DNA of 64,000 nt from Rhizorhabdus wittichii RW1. Lineage in GTDB: Bacteria; Pseudomonadota; Alphaproteobacteria; Sphingomonadales; Sphingomonadaceae. The notes beneath the pieces are model-generated. The model worked only from the letters and a program-made list of their open reading frames with translations, made no database searches and was not told where the DNA came from. The translations under genes were made by a program, and so were the position numbers. The DNA lies in contig CP000699.1 of assembly GCA_000016765.1 (NCBI GenBank), positions 5,149,501 through 5,213,500 on the forward strand, read 5' to 3'. This document shows, one piece after another, positions 7,972 through 16,553 of the stretch (the first letter of the stretch is position 1; every line of letters starts with the position of its first letter).

Positions 7972-8865
7972 CTACGCCCCGTTCACCCAGGCGGTGAGCA
8001 GCGTATGGGCGATCGCGATCGGGAAGGGGACGCGGAAGGCGGTGCCGGGGTCGCCGGCCAGCGCCGCGCGGACCTCGTCCCTCGTCGCCCAGAGCGCGTC
8101 GCCCAGTTCGTTGGTGTCGAGGGTCAGCGCGTCGCTCTCGACCGTGGCGATGCAGGCGATCATCAGTTGCGAGGGGAAGGGCCAGGGCTGGCTGGTGACG
8201 TAGCGGACCCCGGTGACGACGACGTCCGCCTCCTCGTTCAGTTCGCGCGCGACGGCCTCCTCGATCGACTCGCCCACCTCCAGGAAGCCGGCCAGCGCCG
8301 AATAGAAGCCATTGGGCGCGCGGACGTTGCGGCCGAGCAGGACGCGGCCCTCATGCTCGGCCAGCATGATCACCACCGGGTCGGTGCGCGGGAAATGCTC
8401 GGCGCCGCAGCCGCCCTCGACCGCCAGGCAGAAGCGCGCCCAGCCCGACCGCGCGACGCCGGTCGGCCGGCCGCAATTGGCGCAGAAGCGGTGGCGCGCA
8501 TGCCAGTCGACCAGCGAGCGGGCCGCGGCATAGGTCGCGCTGGCGCCGGGCTCGGTCATCGTCCGCGCGATCGCGATCGACTCGCCGCGCTGGTCGCCCT
8601 CGGCCGGGCTTGCGGTCAGCGCGACGAAGCGCGGCGCGCCGTCGATCAGGCCGAGCAGGGCGAGTCCGACGCCGGCCGGCGCCTCCGACAGCGGACCCCA
8701 ACTCAGCCGCCCGTCCTCGTCGAGCACCGGCTTCAGCCCGTCGAGCCGCAGCAGCCGGGCGGCGGGATCGGCGCGCTGCTCCTCGAACCAGGCGGGCCGG
8801 TCGCGTTCGATGTCGACCCGGGCGAGCGGCGATCCGGTGAAGCCCGGGACGGGGAAGCTGGCCAT
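7972..8865 (-). CDS. nudC: NAD+ diphosphatase (Nudix, zinc ribbon)
   Basis: Hydrolyses NAD(H) to NMN(H) and AMP; the family also removes NAD caps from RNA. The 297-residue product has an N-terminal domain, a zinc ribbon with C128, C131, C146 and C153, and a Nudix box from about residue 193 (GFLEVGES then ARELNEEADV). The SQPWPFPSQLM motif that distinguishes NudC-type enzymes follows. It starts 9 bp after the mutY stop codon, so it is probably the second gene of a mutY-nudC operon. Confidence 0.95.
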   Translation of the reverse strand: MASFPVPGFTGSPLARVDIERDRPAWFEEQRADPAARLLRLDGLKPVLDEDGRLSWGPLSEAPAGVGLALLGLIDGAPRFVALTASPAEGDQRGESIAIARTMTEPGASATYAAARSLVDWHARHRFCANCGRPTGVARSGWARFCLAVEGGCGAEHFPRTDPVVIMLAEHEGRVLLGRNVRAPNGFYSALAGFLEVGESIEEAVARELNEEADVVVTGVRYVTSQPWPFPSQLMIACIATVESDALTLDTNELGDALWATRDEVRAALAGDPGTAFRVPFPIAIAHTLLTAWVNGA

Positions 8866-8874
8866 GATCTGCTC

Positions 8875-9909
8875 CTATGCGCGGCTGGCGATGGCGCGCG
8901 CGGCGGCGCGGGCGAAGAGGGTGGGGAGGCCGGCCTGCTCGATCTCGTCGATCGGCCACCATTCGCCGTCATTGGCGCGGAGCGGTTGCACGGCGGTGAC
9001 GACGCGCAGCCGGAGCGCGAAATGGGTGAAGACATGGTCGACCGACCCCGCCTCGCGCCAGGGCGCGTCGACCGGCGCGTCGGCGAGGCCGGGGTCCTCG
9101 TCGGTCCAGGGACCCGAGGGCAGCGCGCGCATGCCGCCGAGCATGCCCTTGTCGGGCCGCCGCACCAGCCAGACGCGCGCGCCGTCCTCGATCCAGAAGG
9201 CGGTGCCGAGCCGCTGCGGCTTGGCCTTCTTCGCGGCCTTCACCGGATAGTCCTCGGGATTGCCGGCGATCCGCGCGGCGCAGCCGGCGCTCAGCGGGCA
9301 GAGCAGGCATTGCGGCGCGCGGACCGTGCAGATCGAGGAGCCGAGGTCCATCATCGCCTGGGCGAAGTCGCCGGCGCGCGCGTCGGGAGTGATCCGGTCG
9401 ACCAGCGCGCGCAGCGCCGGGCGGGCCCTGGGCAGGGCCTCGTCGAACGCGAACAGGCGGCTCGCCACCCGCTCGACATTGGCGTCGACGACGACCGCGC
9501 GGCGGCCGAAGGCGATCGCGGCGATCGCGGCGGCGCTGTAGTCGCCGATGCCGGGCAGCGCGCGCAGCCCCGCCTCGCTGTCGGGAAAGCGGCCGCCATG
9601 ATCGTCGGCGACGGCGCGGGCGCAGGCGATCAGGTTGCGGGCGCGGGCATAATAGCCGAGCCCCGCCCAGGCGGCCATCACCTCGCCCTCGTCGGCGCGG
9701 GCGAGGTCGGTGACGGTCGGCCAGCGCGTCGTGAAGCGATCGAAATAGGGCTTCACCGCCGCGACGGTGGTCTGCTGCAGCATGATCTCCGACAGCCAGA
9801 CGCGATAGGGATCGGTCGGCGCCTCGCCGGGGGCGGCGCGCCAGGGCAGGCGGCGATGATGGGCATCGTACCAGGCCAGCAAATTTTCGGGGACGGCATC
9901 GACGGACAT
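8875..9909 (-). CDS. mutY: A/G-specific adenine glycosylase
   Basis: Removes adenine mispaired with 8-oxoguanine (base-excision repair). The 344-residue protein has an HhH-GPD core with catalytic Glu in LSEIMLQQT and Asp in VVVDANVERV. The 4Fe-4S loop has the spacing C-x6-C-x2-C-x5-C (from SSICTVRAPQ to AGC). The C-terminal region is a Nudix-like 8-oxoG recognition domain. The start at 9909 gives MSVDAVPENLLAWYD; a longer frame to 9957 would run through the divergent gene. It is divergent from dciA with only 14 bp between starts. Confidence 0.96.
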   Translation of the reverse strand: MSVDAVPENLLAWYDAHHRRLPWRAAPGEAPTDPYRVWLSEIMLQQTTVAAVKPYFDRFTTRWPTVTDLARADEGEVMAAWAGLGYYARARNLIACARAVADDHGGRFPDSEAGLRALPGIGDYSAAAIAAIAFGRRAVVVDANVERVASRLFAFDEALPRARPALRALVDRITPDARAGDFAQAMMDLGSSICTVRAPQCLLCPLSAGCAARIAGNPEDYPVKAAKKAKPQRLGTAFWIEDGARVWLVRRPDKGMLGGMRALPSGPWTDEDPGLADAPVDAPWREAGSVDHVFTHFALRLRVVTAVQPLRANDGEWWPIDEIEQAGLPTLFARAAARAIASRA

Positions 9910-9923
9910 GGGGCGCCTATGGC

Positions 9924-10517
9924 ATGAAGCACGCGATGAGCGAAACCGGCAAGACACGATCCCCGACGAAGGCCCCGGCGAAGAAGCCTGCCGCCATGGT
10001 GCGCGAACCCCGTCCGCGCGGCGGCGCGGCGCGCGCGGTGGCGGACATGGTGCCCGATATCGGCCGCGCCGCCTTCCGCCGCTTCGGCTTCGTCCAGAGC
10101 TCGGTGGTCAGCCGCTGGGCGGAGATCGTCGGCGAGCGCTATGCCCGCGTCTCGATCCCCGAATCGATCCGCTTCCCGCAGGGGCGCCGCGCCGACGGGG
10201 TGCTGACCCTGACGGTCGAGGGATCGCACGGCACCATGCTCCAGCATGTCGTGCCGACGATCATCGAGCGGGTGAACCGCTTCTTCGGCTATTCGGCGGT
10301 CGCCCGGATCGCGATCAAGCCCGGCGCCTGCGCCGCGCCGCAGCCGCCGCGCGGCCGGGTGGCGCCGCCGTCGCTCCGTCCGGTGCCGGTCGAGCTGGGC
10401 GAGAGCCTGCGCACGGTCGGCGATCCCGAGCTGCGCGCCTGCCTCGAATCGCTGGCCGGCGCGCTCGCCGCGACCAGCGGACCTCCCGTCATCGCATCCG
10501 GAGACAGCAACCGGTGA
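9924..10517 (+). CDS. DciA-like DUF721 protein
   Basis: A 197-residue basic protein of the DUF721 family. Members include DciA, the ancestral bacterial partner that helps load the DnaB helicase in species lacking DnaC. The conserved core (about residues 40-110) contains FVQSSVVSRWAEIVGERYA and a following beta-rich section. The N-terminus is Lys/Arg/Pro-rich and probably disordered. The start could be ATG 9924 or ATG 9936. Its stop overlaps the GTG start of the next gene, so the two are probably translationally coupled. Assignment to DciA is from family and context. Confidence 0.8.
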   Translation: MKHAMSETGKTRSPTKAPAKKPAAMVREPRPRGGAARAVADMVPDIGRAAFRRFGFVQSSVVSRWAEIVGERYARVSIPESIRFPQGRRADGVLTLTVEGSHGTMLQHVVPTIIERVNRFFGYSAVARIAIKPGACAAPQPPRGRVAPPSLRPVPVELGESLRTVGDPELRACLESLAGALAATSGPPVIASGDSNR

Positions 10518-11239
10518 TATCGATCCTCGTCCGGGCGGCCCTGTCGCTCGCCCTGCTTTCGCCCGCCGCGCTGGTTGCGGCCACCCCCGCCAAGCCCGCC
10601 GTTGCCGCCAAATCGGGTGTCGCTGCCAAGAAGAACTGGCTGGCGATGACGAGCCGCACCGCCGAGGGCGCGATCGTCGTCGGCAATCCGGCGGCGAAGG
10701 TGAAGCTGGTCGAATATCTCTCGCTGACCTGCCCGCACTGCGCCGACCTGTCGACCCAGTCGATGCCCGCGCTCCAGCGCGACTATATCGCCAAGGGGCT
10801 GGTCAGCTTCGAGGTCCGCCATGCCGTCCGCGACGGCTATGACTTCGCCGCCTCGCTGTTGCTGCGCTGCGAGCCGCCGACCCGCTATCTCGAATCGCTG
10901 GAGGCGCTGTTCGCGACCCAGGGCAACTGGATGGAGAAGGCGCTGACCGCCAAGGACATCCCCGGCTTCGACGGCAAGTCGGGCGACGAGAAGATGGCGG
11001 CGGTCGCCAAGGCGGCCGGCTTCGACGCTTTCTTCGCGAAGCGCGGCGTGACGCCGAAAGCCTATGCGGCCTGCATGGCCGACACCAAGGCGAAGGAACA
11101 GCTCGGCCAGATGGCCGGCTATGCCTGGCAGCGCGACCAGATTCCCGGCACCCCGCTGGTGCTGATCAACGGCCAGCGCCAGGAGGCGGTGCATGGCTGG
11201 GCGGACCTCGAACCGCTGATCAGGGGCGCGCTGAAGTAG
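10514..11239 (+). CDS. DsbA-family thioredoxin, exported
   Basis: A 241-residue periplasmic thiol-disulfide oxidoreductase. The GTG start at 10514 overlaps the upstream stop codon and has GGAGA about 9 nt before it. A signal peptide (ILVRAALSLALLSPAALVAA) is followed by a thioredoxin fold with CPHC at residues 73-76, a large helical insertion, and the cis-Pro region GTPLVLING. CPHC is the DsbA active site, suggesting disulfide introduction into exported proteins. It is the first of two tandem paralogs before smc. Confidence 0.9.
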   Translation: MISILVRAALSLALLSPAALVAATPAKPAVAAKSGVAAKKNWLAMTSRTAEGAIVVGNPAAKVKLVEYLSLTCPHCADLSTQSMPALQRDYIAKGLVSFEVRHAVRDGYDFAASLLLRCEPPTRYLESLEALFATQGNWMEKALTAKDIPGFDGKSGDEKMAAVAKAAGFDAFFAKRGVTPKAYAACMADTKAKEQLGQMAGYAWQRDQIPGTPLVLINGQRQEAVHGWADLEPLIRGALK

Positions 11240-11342
11240 GGTCGCAGGTCGAGCGCCGCGCCCGGCGCCTCTTGCGCCGACCGCCGTCGAGGCTATCACT
11301 GTCGGCAACGGCCGGGTTCGGCTGCTTGGAGACTAGGATCTG

Positions 11343-12086
11343 ATGAAGAAGCTGCTTCCCGTCGCTGCGATCGGCCTGGCGCTGGCGCTCACCGCCTGCG
11401 GCAAGAAGGACGCGGACAACGCCGCGACCAACACCGTCGCCCCGGCGGCGCCGAGCGCGCCCTATACCGGCAAGGACTGGACCGCGACGCTGGTCAAGAC
11501 GCCCGAGGGCGGCTTCCGCATGGGCAATCCGGACGCGCCGGTGAAGCTGGTCGAATATGCCTCGATCACCTGCCCGCACTGCCGCGACTTCAGCAAGGTC
11601 GGCGGCGATCCGCTGCGCCAGACCTATGTCCGCACCGGCAAGGTCAGCTGGGAATATCGCAACTTCGTGCTCAACCCGCTCGACGTCGCCGCGACGCTGG
11701 TCGCGCGCTGCCAGGGCGCCGAGACCTTCTTCCCGTTCATCGACCAGCTCTATGCCACCCAGACCGAATGGGTCGGCAAGTTCAACTCGGTCGACGAGGC
11801 GACGCTGCGTTCGGTCGGCGGGCTGCCGCAGCAGGAGCAGTTCACCAAGCTGATCGAGCTGTCGGGGCTGGGCGACTTCTTCAAGGAGCGCGGTGTTCCG
11901 GCCGATCGCATCCAGGCCTGCCTGTCCGACAAGGCCGCGCTCGCCGAGCTGCTCAAGATCCGCGACCATGGCGCCAACGAGGACAAGGTCGACGGCACCC
12001 CCAATTTCCTGATCAACGGCGAGCGCCAGGAAGGCGTCTACGACTGGCCGGGCCTCGAGGCCAAGCTGCGCGAGCGCGTTCGCTGA
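11343..12086 (+). CDS. DsbA-family thioredoxin, predicted lipoprotein
   Basis: A 247-residue paralog of the preceding gene, with CPHC at residues 77-80 and the same closing block (PNFLINGERQEGVYDWPGLE versus LVLINGQRQEAVHGWADLE). Unlike the first copy, the signal peptide ends in a lipobox (ALTACGKK), so it is probably lipid-anchored. The pair looks like an old tandem duplication that split into soluble and anchored forms. It lies 44 bp upstream of smc. Confidence 0.9.
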   Translation: MKKLLPVAAIGLALALTACGKKDADNAATNTVAPAAPSAPYTGKDWTATLVKTPEGGFRMGNPDAPVKLVEYASITCPHCRDFSKVGGDPLRQTYVRTGKVSWEYRNFVLNPLDVAATLVARCQGAETFFPFIDQLYATQTEWVGKFNSVDEATLRSVGGLPQQEQFTKLIELSGLGDFFKERGVPADRIQACLSDKAALAELLKIRDHGANEDKVDGTPNFLINGERQEGVYDWPGLEAKLRERVR

Positions 12087-12130
12087 CATGACGCGCGGAA
12101 GCGCATCGGTGGAGACGGATTGAACCGCCG

Positions 12131-15100
12131 ATGCGCTTCCGCAAGCTCCGCCTGTCCGGTTTCAAGAGCTTCGTCGAGCCGGCCGAGCTGATCATCGAAC
12201 GCGGGCTGACCGGCATCGTCGGCCCCAATGGCTGCGGCAAGTCCAACCTGCTCGAGGCGATTCGCTGGGTGATGGGCGAATCGAGCGCCAAGTCGATGCG
12301 CGGCGGCGGCATGGAGGACGTGATCTTCGCCGGCACCACGACCCGGCCGGCGCGCGATTTCGCCGAGGTCACCCTGTTCACCGAACGGCCCGAGGCGGAG
12401 GCCGACGAGGATCGCGAGGTCGAGGTCACCCGCCGGATCGAGCGCGGCGCCGGTTCGGCCTATCGCATGAACGGGCGCGACGTGCGCCAGAAGGACGTCG
12501 GCCTGCTGTTCGCCGACGCCGCGACCGGTGCGCATTCGCCGGCGCTGGTCAGCCAGGGGCGGATCGCGGCGGTGATCGCCGCCAAGCCGGCCGAGCGGCG
12601 CCAGATGCTGGAGGAGGCGGCGGGCATCGCCGGCCTCCACGTCCGCCGCAAGGATGCCGAGCAGAAGCTGCGCGCGACCGAGACCAACCTGGCGCGGCTC
12701 GACGACCTGATCGCCGACATGGAGAACCGGACCGCCTCGCTCAGGCGGCAGGCGCGCGCGGCCGAGCGCTACAAGGCGCTGAGCGAGCAGATCAGGCTCG
12801 CCGAGGCACGGCTGATCTATTCGCGCTGGCGCGACGCGGCCGCGGCGGCCGAGGCGGCGCGCAAGGAGGCGACCGCCGCTGAGGCGGCCGTCGCCCAGGC
12901 GACCGAGGCGCAGCGGACGATCGCCGAGAAGCAGGCCGAGGCGGCGCGCAAGGTCGGCGACGCGCGGCAGGCGGCGCAGACGGCGCGGGAGCGATCGACC
13001 GGGCTCGCCCATCGCCTAGCGACCTTGACCGGCGAGCTGGAGAGCGTCCGCCGCCGGATATCCGACATCGCCCAGTCGCGCGACACGCTGAGCCGCGACC
13101 GGGCGCGCGAGGATCGGCTGGCGATCGACGCGGCGGCGGCGCTGTCGGCGCTGGCCGAGGAGGAGAAGGAGCTCGCCCGCCGGATCGAGGAGGCGACGGT
13201 CCGCCAGTCGGCGATCGACGGGCAGGTCCGCGACGCCGAGGCCGAGGCGCGCGAGGCCGAGCTGGCGGTCGCCAAGGCGCAGGCCGCCCATGCCGCCGAA
13301 CAGGCCGACATGCGCGTCGCCCAGGCCAATGTCGCCGCCGCCCGCCAGCGGCTCGACCGTGCCCAGGCCGAGATGCAGCGCATCGTCCGCGAGCTGGCGG
13401 CGCTGGGCGACGAGGCGCCGCTGATCGCCCGCCGCACCGCCGCCGTCGCGGCGCGCGAACTGGCCGAGCGCGCCATCGCCGACGCGATGGCCGCGATCGG
13501 CGCGGGCGAGGAGGCACGCGCCGCCGCCGCCCAGCGCCGCGACGAGGCCGAGGCGGCGAGCGGCGCGGCGCGCGCGGCGCTGGCCGCGCTCGAATCGGAG
13601 GCGCGGTCGCTGGAGAAGGCGGCGAGCGCGGCGGGGAAGGGCGATCGCGCGATCGACCAGGTCCGCGCCGCGTCGGGTTATGAACGCGCGCTGGCGGCGG
13701 CGCTCGGCGACGATCTCGACGCCGCGGTGGGCGGCGAGGGGCCGCTGCGCTGGTCGGGCGCCGCGCCCGGCGACGATCCCGCGCTGCCCAAGGGGACCGA
13801 GCGGCTGGCCGACCATGTCCATGCGCCGGCCGAATTGGCGCGGCGGCTGGCGCAGGTCGCGGTGGTCGACGACGACGACGGATCGATCGCGCTCGCGGCC
13901 GGGCAGCGGCTCGTCACCCGCGACGGGCGGATGCGGCGCTGGGACGGCTTCTTCGCGGCCGATGTCGGCGCGGCGGCGGCCGAGCGGCTGGTCCGGGCCA
14001 ACCGGCTCGCCGAGCTTCAGGCGGCGCTGCCCGGCGCGCGGGCCGAGCTGGAGGCGGCGCAGGCGGCGCTCGCCGAGGCCAATGGCGCGACCCAGGCCGC
14101 CAAGGTCGCGATCGACGCGGCGCGCGCCGAGCTGGGGCGTGCCGAGGGAACGCAGCGCAACGCGATCCGCGACGAGGACCAGGCGACCACCGCGATCGAG
14201 CGGCTCGCCGCCCAGCAGGCGGCGATGGCCGAGCGGCAGGCGCGCGCCAAGGCCGAGACCGACGAGGCGGGCGCGCTGGTCGAGACGCAGATGGCGGCGA
14301 TGCTCGCCTTGCCCGACGGCGAGGCGACCCGCGCCGAGGTCGAGCGGCTGCGGCAGTTGAGCGAGACGGTGCGCGCGCGGCTGTTCGAGGCGCGCGGCAT
14401 GGCGATGACGCTGGCGCAGGCGGCCTCGGCCGACGCGCAGCGGCAGCAGGCGGCGCGGGGCGAGGCGAAGAGCTGGAAGACGCGCGCCGGCGACGCCGCC
14501 AACCGCATCGCCGAGATGGACGCGCGCGCCGCCGCGATCGAGACCGAGAGCAAGGCGCTCGAAGGGCGGCCCGAGGAACTGGAGGCGCTGATCGCCTCGG
14601 TCGGCGCCGACAGCCGCGCGGCCGAGCAGCAGGCCGAGATCGCGCGCGAGGCCGAGCGGGTGGCGGAGAACGAGCTGCGCGCGATCGAGGCCGGCGTCGC
14701 CCAGGCGGGCGAGGCGCTGGCGGCGGCGCGCGAGGCGCGGGCGGGCGCGCAGGCGCGGCTGGAGAATCAGGAGCAGCGCCGGGTCGAGATGGGCCGCATC
14801 TCGGGCGAGCGCTTCGAATGCCCCGCGCCGGTGCTGCCGCAGAAGGTCGGCTTCGTCTCCGACGAGGTCGGCGAGGCGGGCGCGGAATCGGCGCGGCTCG
14901 AACAGCTGACCGCCGACCGCGAGCGGCTCGGGCCGGTCAACCTCGTCGCCGAGATCGAATTGGCCGAGATCGAGGGCCAGCATGCGACCAGCATCACCGA
15001 GCGCGATGAGCTGTACGAGGCGATCAACCGGCTGCGCGGCTCGATCGGCAGCCTGAACCGCGAGGGGCGGGCGCGGCTGCTGGCGGCGTTCGAGGCGGTC

Positions 15101-15553
15101 AACGGCCATTTCCGGCGGCTGTTCACGACATTGTTCGGCGGCGGCGAGGCGCATCTGGCGCTGATCGACAGCGACGATCCGCTGGAGGCGGGGCTGGAGA
15201 TCATGGCCCAGCCGCCCGGCAAGAACCTCAGCTCGCTCACCCTGTTGTCGGGCGGGGAGCAGGCGCTGACCGCGGTCGCGCTGATCTTCGGCCTGTTCCT
15301 CACCAACCCGGCGCCGATCTGCGTGCTCGACGAGGTCGACGCGCCGCTCGACGACGCCAATATCGAGCGCTTCTGCGACCTGCTCGTGGCGATGACGCGG
15401 GAGACCGAGACCCGCTACCTGATCGTCACCCACAATGCGGTGACGATGAGCCGCATGCACCGGCTGTTCGGCGTGACGATGGTCGAGCGCGGGGTCAGCC
15501 GGCTGGTGTCGGTCGACTTGAGCGGCGCGGAGCAACTGCTCGCCGCCGAGTGA
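12131..15553 (+). CDS. smc: Chromosome segregation protein SMC
   Basis: Condensin ATPase that organises and segregates the chromosome. The 1140-residue product has Walker A GPNGCGKS at 31-38. Long Ala/Glu/Arg-rich coiled coils run on both sides of a hinge at roughly 500-650. The C-terminal head has signature LLSGGEQALTA (about 1040) and Walker B ICVLDEVDAPLDDAN. The start gives MRFRKLRLSGFKSFVEP, the canonical SMC N-terminus. No scpA or scpB is in the window. Confidence 0.97.
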   Translation: MRFRKLRLSGFKSFVEPAELIIERGLTGIVGPNGCGKSNLLEAIRWVMGESSAKSMRGGGMEDVIFAGTTTRPARDFAEVTLFTERPEAEADEDREVEVTRRIERGAGSAYRMNGRDVRQKDVGLLFADAATGAHSPALVSQGRIAAVIAAKPAERRQMLEEAAGIAGLHVRRKDAEQKLRATETNLARLDDLIADMENRTASLRRQARAAERYKALSEQIRLAEARLIYSRWRDAAAAAEAARKEATAAEAAVAQATEAQRTIAEKQAEAARKVGDARQAAQTARERSTGLAHRLATLTGELESVRRRISDIAQSRDTLSRDRAREDRLAIDAAAALSALAEEEKELARRIEEATVRQSAIDGQVRDAEAEAREAELAVAKAQAAHAAEQADMRVAQANVAAARQRLDRAQAEMQRIVRELAALGDEAPLIARRTAAVAARELAERAIADAMAAIGAGEEARAAAAQRRDEAEAASGAARAALAALESEARSLEKAASAAGKGDRAIDQVRAASGYERALAAALGDDLDAAVGGEGPLRWSGAAPGDDPALPKGTERLADHVHAPAELARRLAQVAVVDDDDGSIALAAGQRLVTRDGRMRRWDGFFAADVGAAAAERLVRANRLAELQAALPGARAELEAAQAALAEANGATQAAKVAIDAARAELGRAEGTQRNAIRDEDQATTAIERLAAQQAAMAERQARAKAETDEAGALVETQMAAMLALPDGEATRAEVERLRQLSETVRARLFEARGMAMTLAQAASADAQRQQAARGEAKSWKTRAGDAANRIAEMDARAAAIETESKALEGRPEELEALIASVGADSRAAEQQAEIAREAERVAENELRAIEAGVAQAGEALAAAREARAGAQARLENQEQRRVEMGRISGERFECPAPVLPQKVGFVSDEVGEAGAESARLEQLTADRERLGPVNLVAEIELAEIEGQHATSITERDELYEAINRLRGSIGSLNREGRARLLAAFEAVNGHFRRLFTTLFGGGEAHLALIDSDDPLEAGLEIMAQPPGKNLSSLTLLSGGEQALTAVALIFGLFLTNPAPICVLDEVDAPLDDANIERFCDLLVAMTRETETRYLIVTHNAVTMSRMHRLFGVTMVERGVSRLVSVDLSGAEQLLAAE

Positions 15554-15578
15554 GGCCTGTGGCGGGAAGGGCCTTGTC

Positions 15579-15703
15579 GTCATCCCGGACTTGATCCGGG
15601 ATCCAGAAACGCAACGTTCCGGCTCCATCCCGACGGAGCGGCAATGGCTCCTGACTTTCGTCAGGATGACGGACTCTTCGTCGCGCCTGCGCAGGAATGA
15701 CGG
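15579..15703. repeat. Mixed REP cluster downstream of smc
   Basis: Three palindromic pieces in tandem: a 28-nt unit at 15579-15606 (CCCGGA paired with TCCGGG), a unit near 15649-15670 (TCCTGA paired with TCAGGA), and a degenerate unit at 15679-15703 (CCTGCGCAGG core). All have the ATGAC/GTCAT end shared with the other pairs. The region separates smc from the hydrolase gene. Confidence 0.65.
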
Positions 15704-15787
15704 TGAAGGCCGATAGTTTCGCCTCCGCGGCTTTTTCCGCGACCGCCGCGCTGGTAGAAATAGTTGAGCGGGCGGGTTTCGGTGCAA

Positions 15788-16486
15788 ATGAAACGGGTCT
15801 TGTCGGCGATCCTGTTGATGGCGGCTGCGGTGGCAGCGGCGGAGCCCCCCAAGGGCCCGGCCAAGGTCACGCCGCGCTTCGATGCCGAGGTGGCGGCGCT
15901 GGCCGCCCGGCCCTTGCCGGTCGACGGCGTCTCGACCCTGTTCCTCGGCAGCTCCAGCATCCGGCTGTGGGACGTGGGGATGAGCTTCCCGACGCTGCAC
16001 GCGCTCAATCGCGGCTTCGGCGGCGCCACCACGGCCGACGTCCTCCACCATTACAACCGCGTGGTCGCCGGGCTGCAGCCGGCGACGGTAGTCGTCTATG
16101 TCGGGGAGAACGACATCGCCGCCGGCGCGACCGCCGAGGCGGCGACGACCGACGTGCTGACCCTGCTCGCGCGGCTGCGCACCGACATGCCGCGCGCGCG
16201 GATCGCCTATCTGTCGATGAAGCCGACCCCGCTGCGCTGGGACCTCTATGCGCGGATGATGGCGGCCAACGCCGCGATCAAGGCGCAGGCGGCGACGATC
16301 GGCTTCGACTTCATCGATGTCGGCGGCGCGCTGCTCGACGAGGCGGGCAAGCCCGACGCCCGATATTTCGGGGTCGACGGCCTGCACCTCAACGAGCGGG
16401 GCTATGAGCGCTGGACGTCGATCGTTGAGCGTTACCTGAAGCCCAGGGCGCCGATCGGCGCGGCGCTGCCGGCCAAGGCTTCGTGA
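15788..16486 (+). CDS. SGNH/GDSL-family hydrolase, secreted
   Basis: A 232-residue esterase/lipase-type hydrolase with a signal peptide (MKRVLSAILLMAAAVAAAE). The SGNH blocks are visible: catalytic Ser region FLGSSSIRLWD, Gly block NRGFGGATT, Asn block YVGENDIAAG, and the Asp-His pair in DGLHLNERGY. The substrate cannot be read from sequence; related enzymes act on acetyl esters or lipids. It is convergent with a TonB-dependent receptor gene across a likely terminator. Confidence 0.87.
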   Translation: MKRVLSAILLMAAAVAAAEPPKGPAKVTPRFDAEVAALAARPLPVDGVSTLFLGSSSIRLWDVGMSFPTLHALNRGFGGATTADVLHHYNRVVAGLQPATVVVYVGENDIAAGATAEAATTDVLTLLARLRTDMPRARIAYLSMKPTPLRWDLYARMMAANAAIKAQAATIGFDFIDVGGALLDEAGKPDARYFGVDGLHLNERGYERWTSIVERYLKPRAPIGAALPAKAS

Positions 16487-16498
16487 CCGGATAGGGGA

Positions 16499-16529
16499 AA
16501 CCCGGCGGCGGGGTGACCGCCACCGGGTT
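16499..16529. terminator. Stem-loop between convergent genes
   Basis: A 7-bp stem (AACCCGG with CCGGGTT) extends by five further pairs after one mismatch. It lies 12 bp after the hydrolase stop and 24 bp after the receptor stop on the other strand. T-tracts are short on both strands, so it may be a weak bidirectional terminator. Confidence 0.55.
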
Positions 16530-16553
16530 GCTCGCAACGAACTGACCTGTGTC

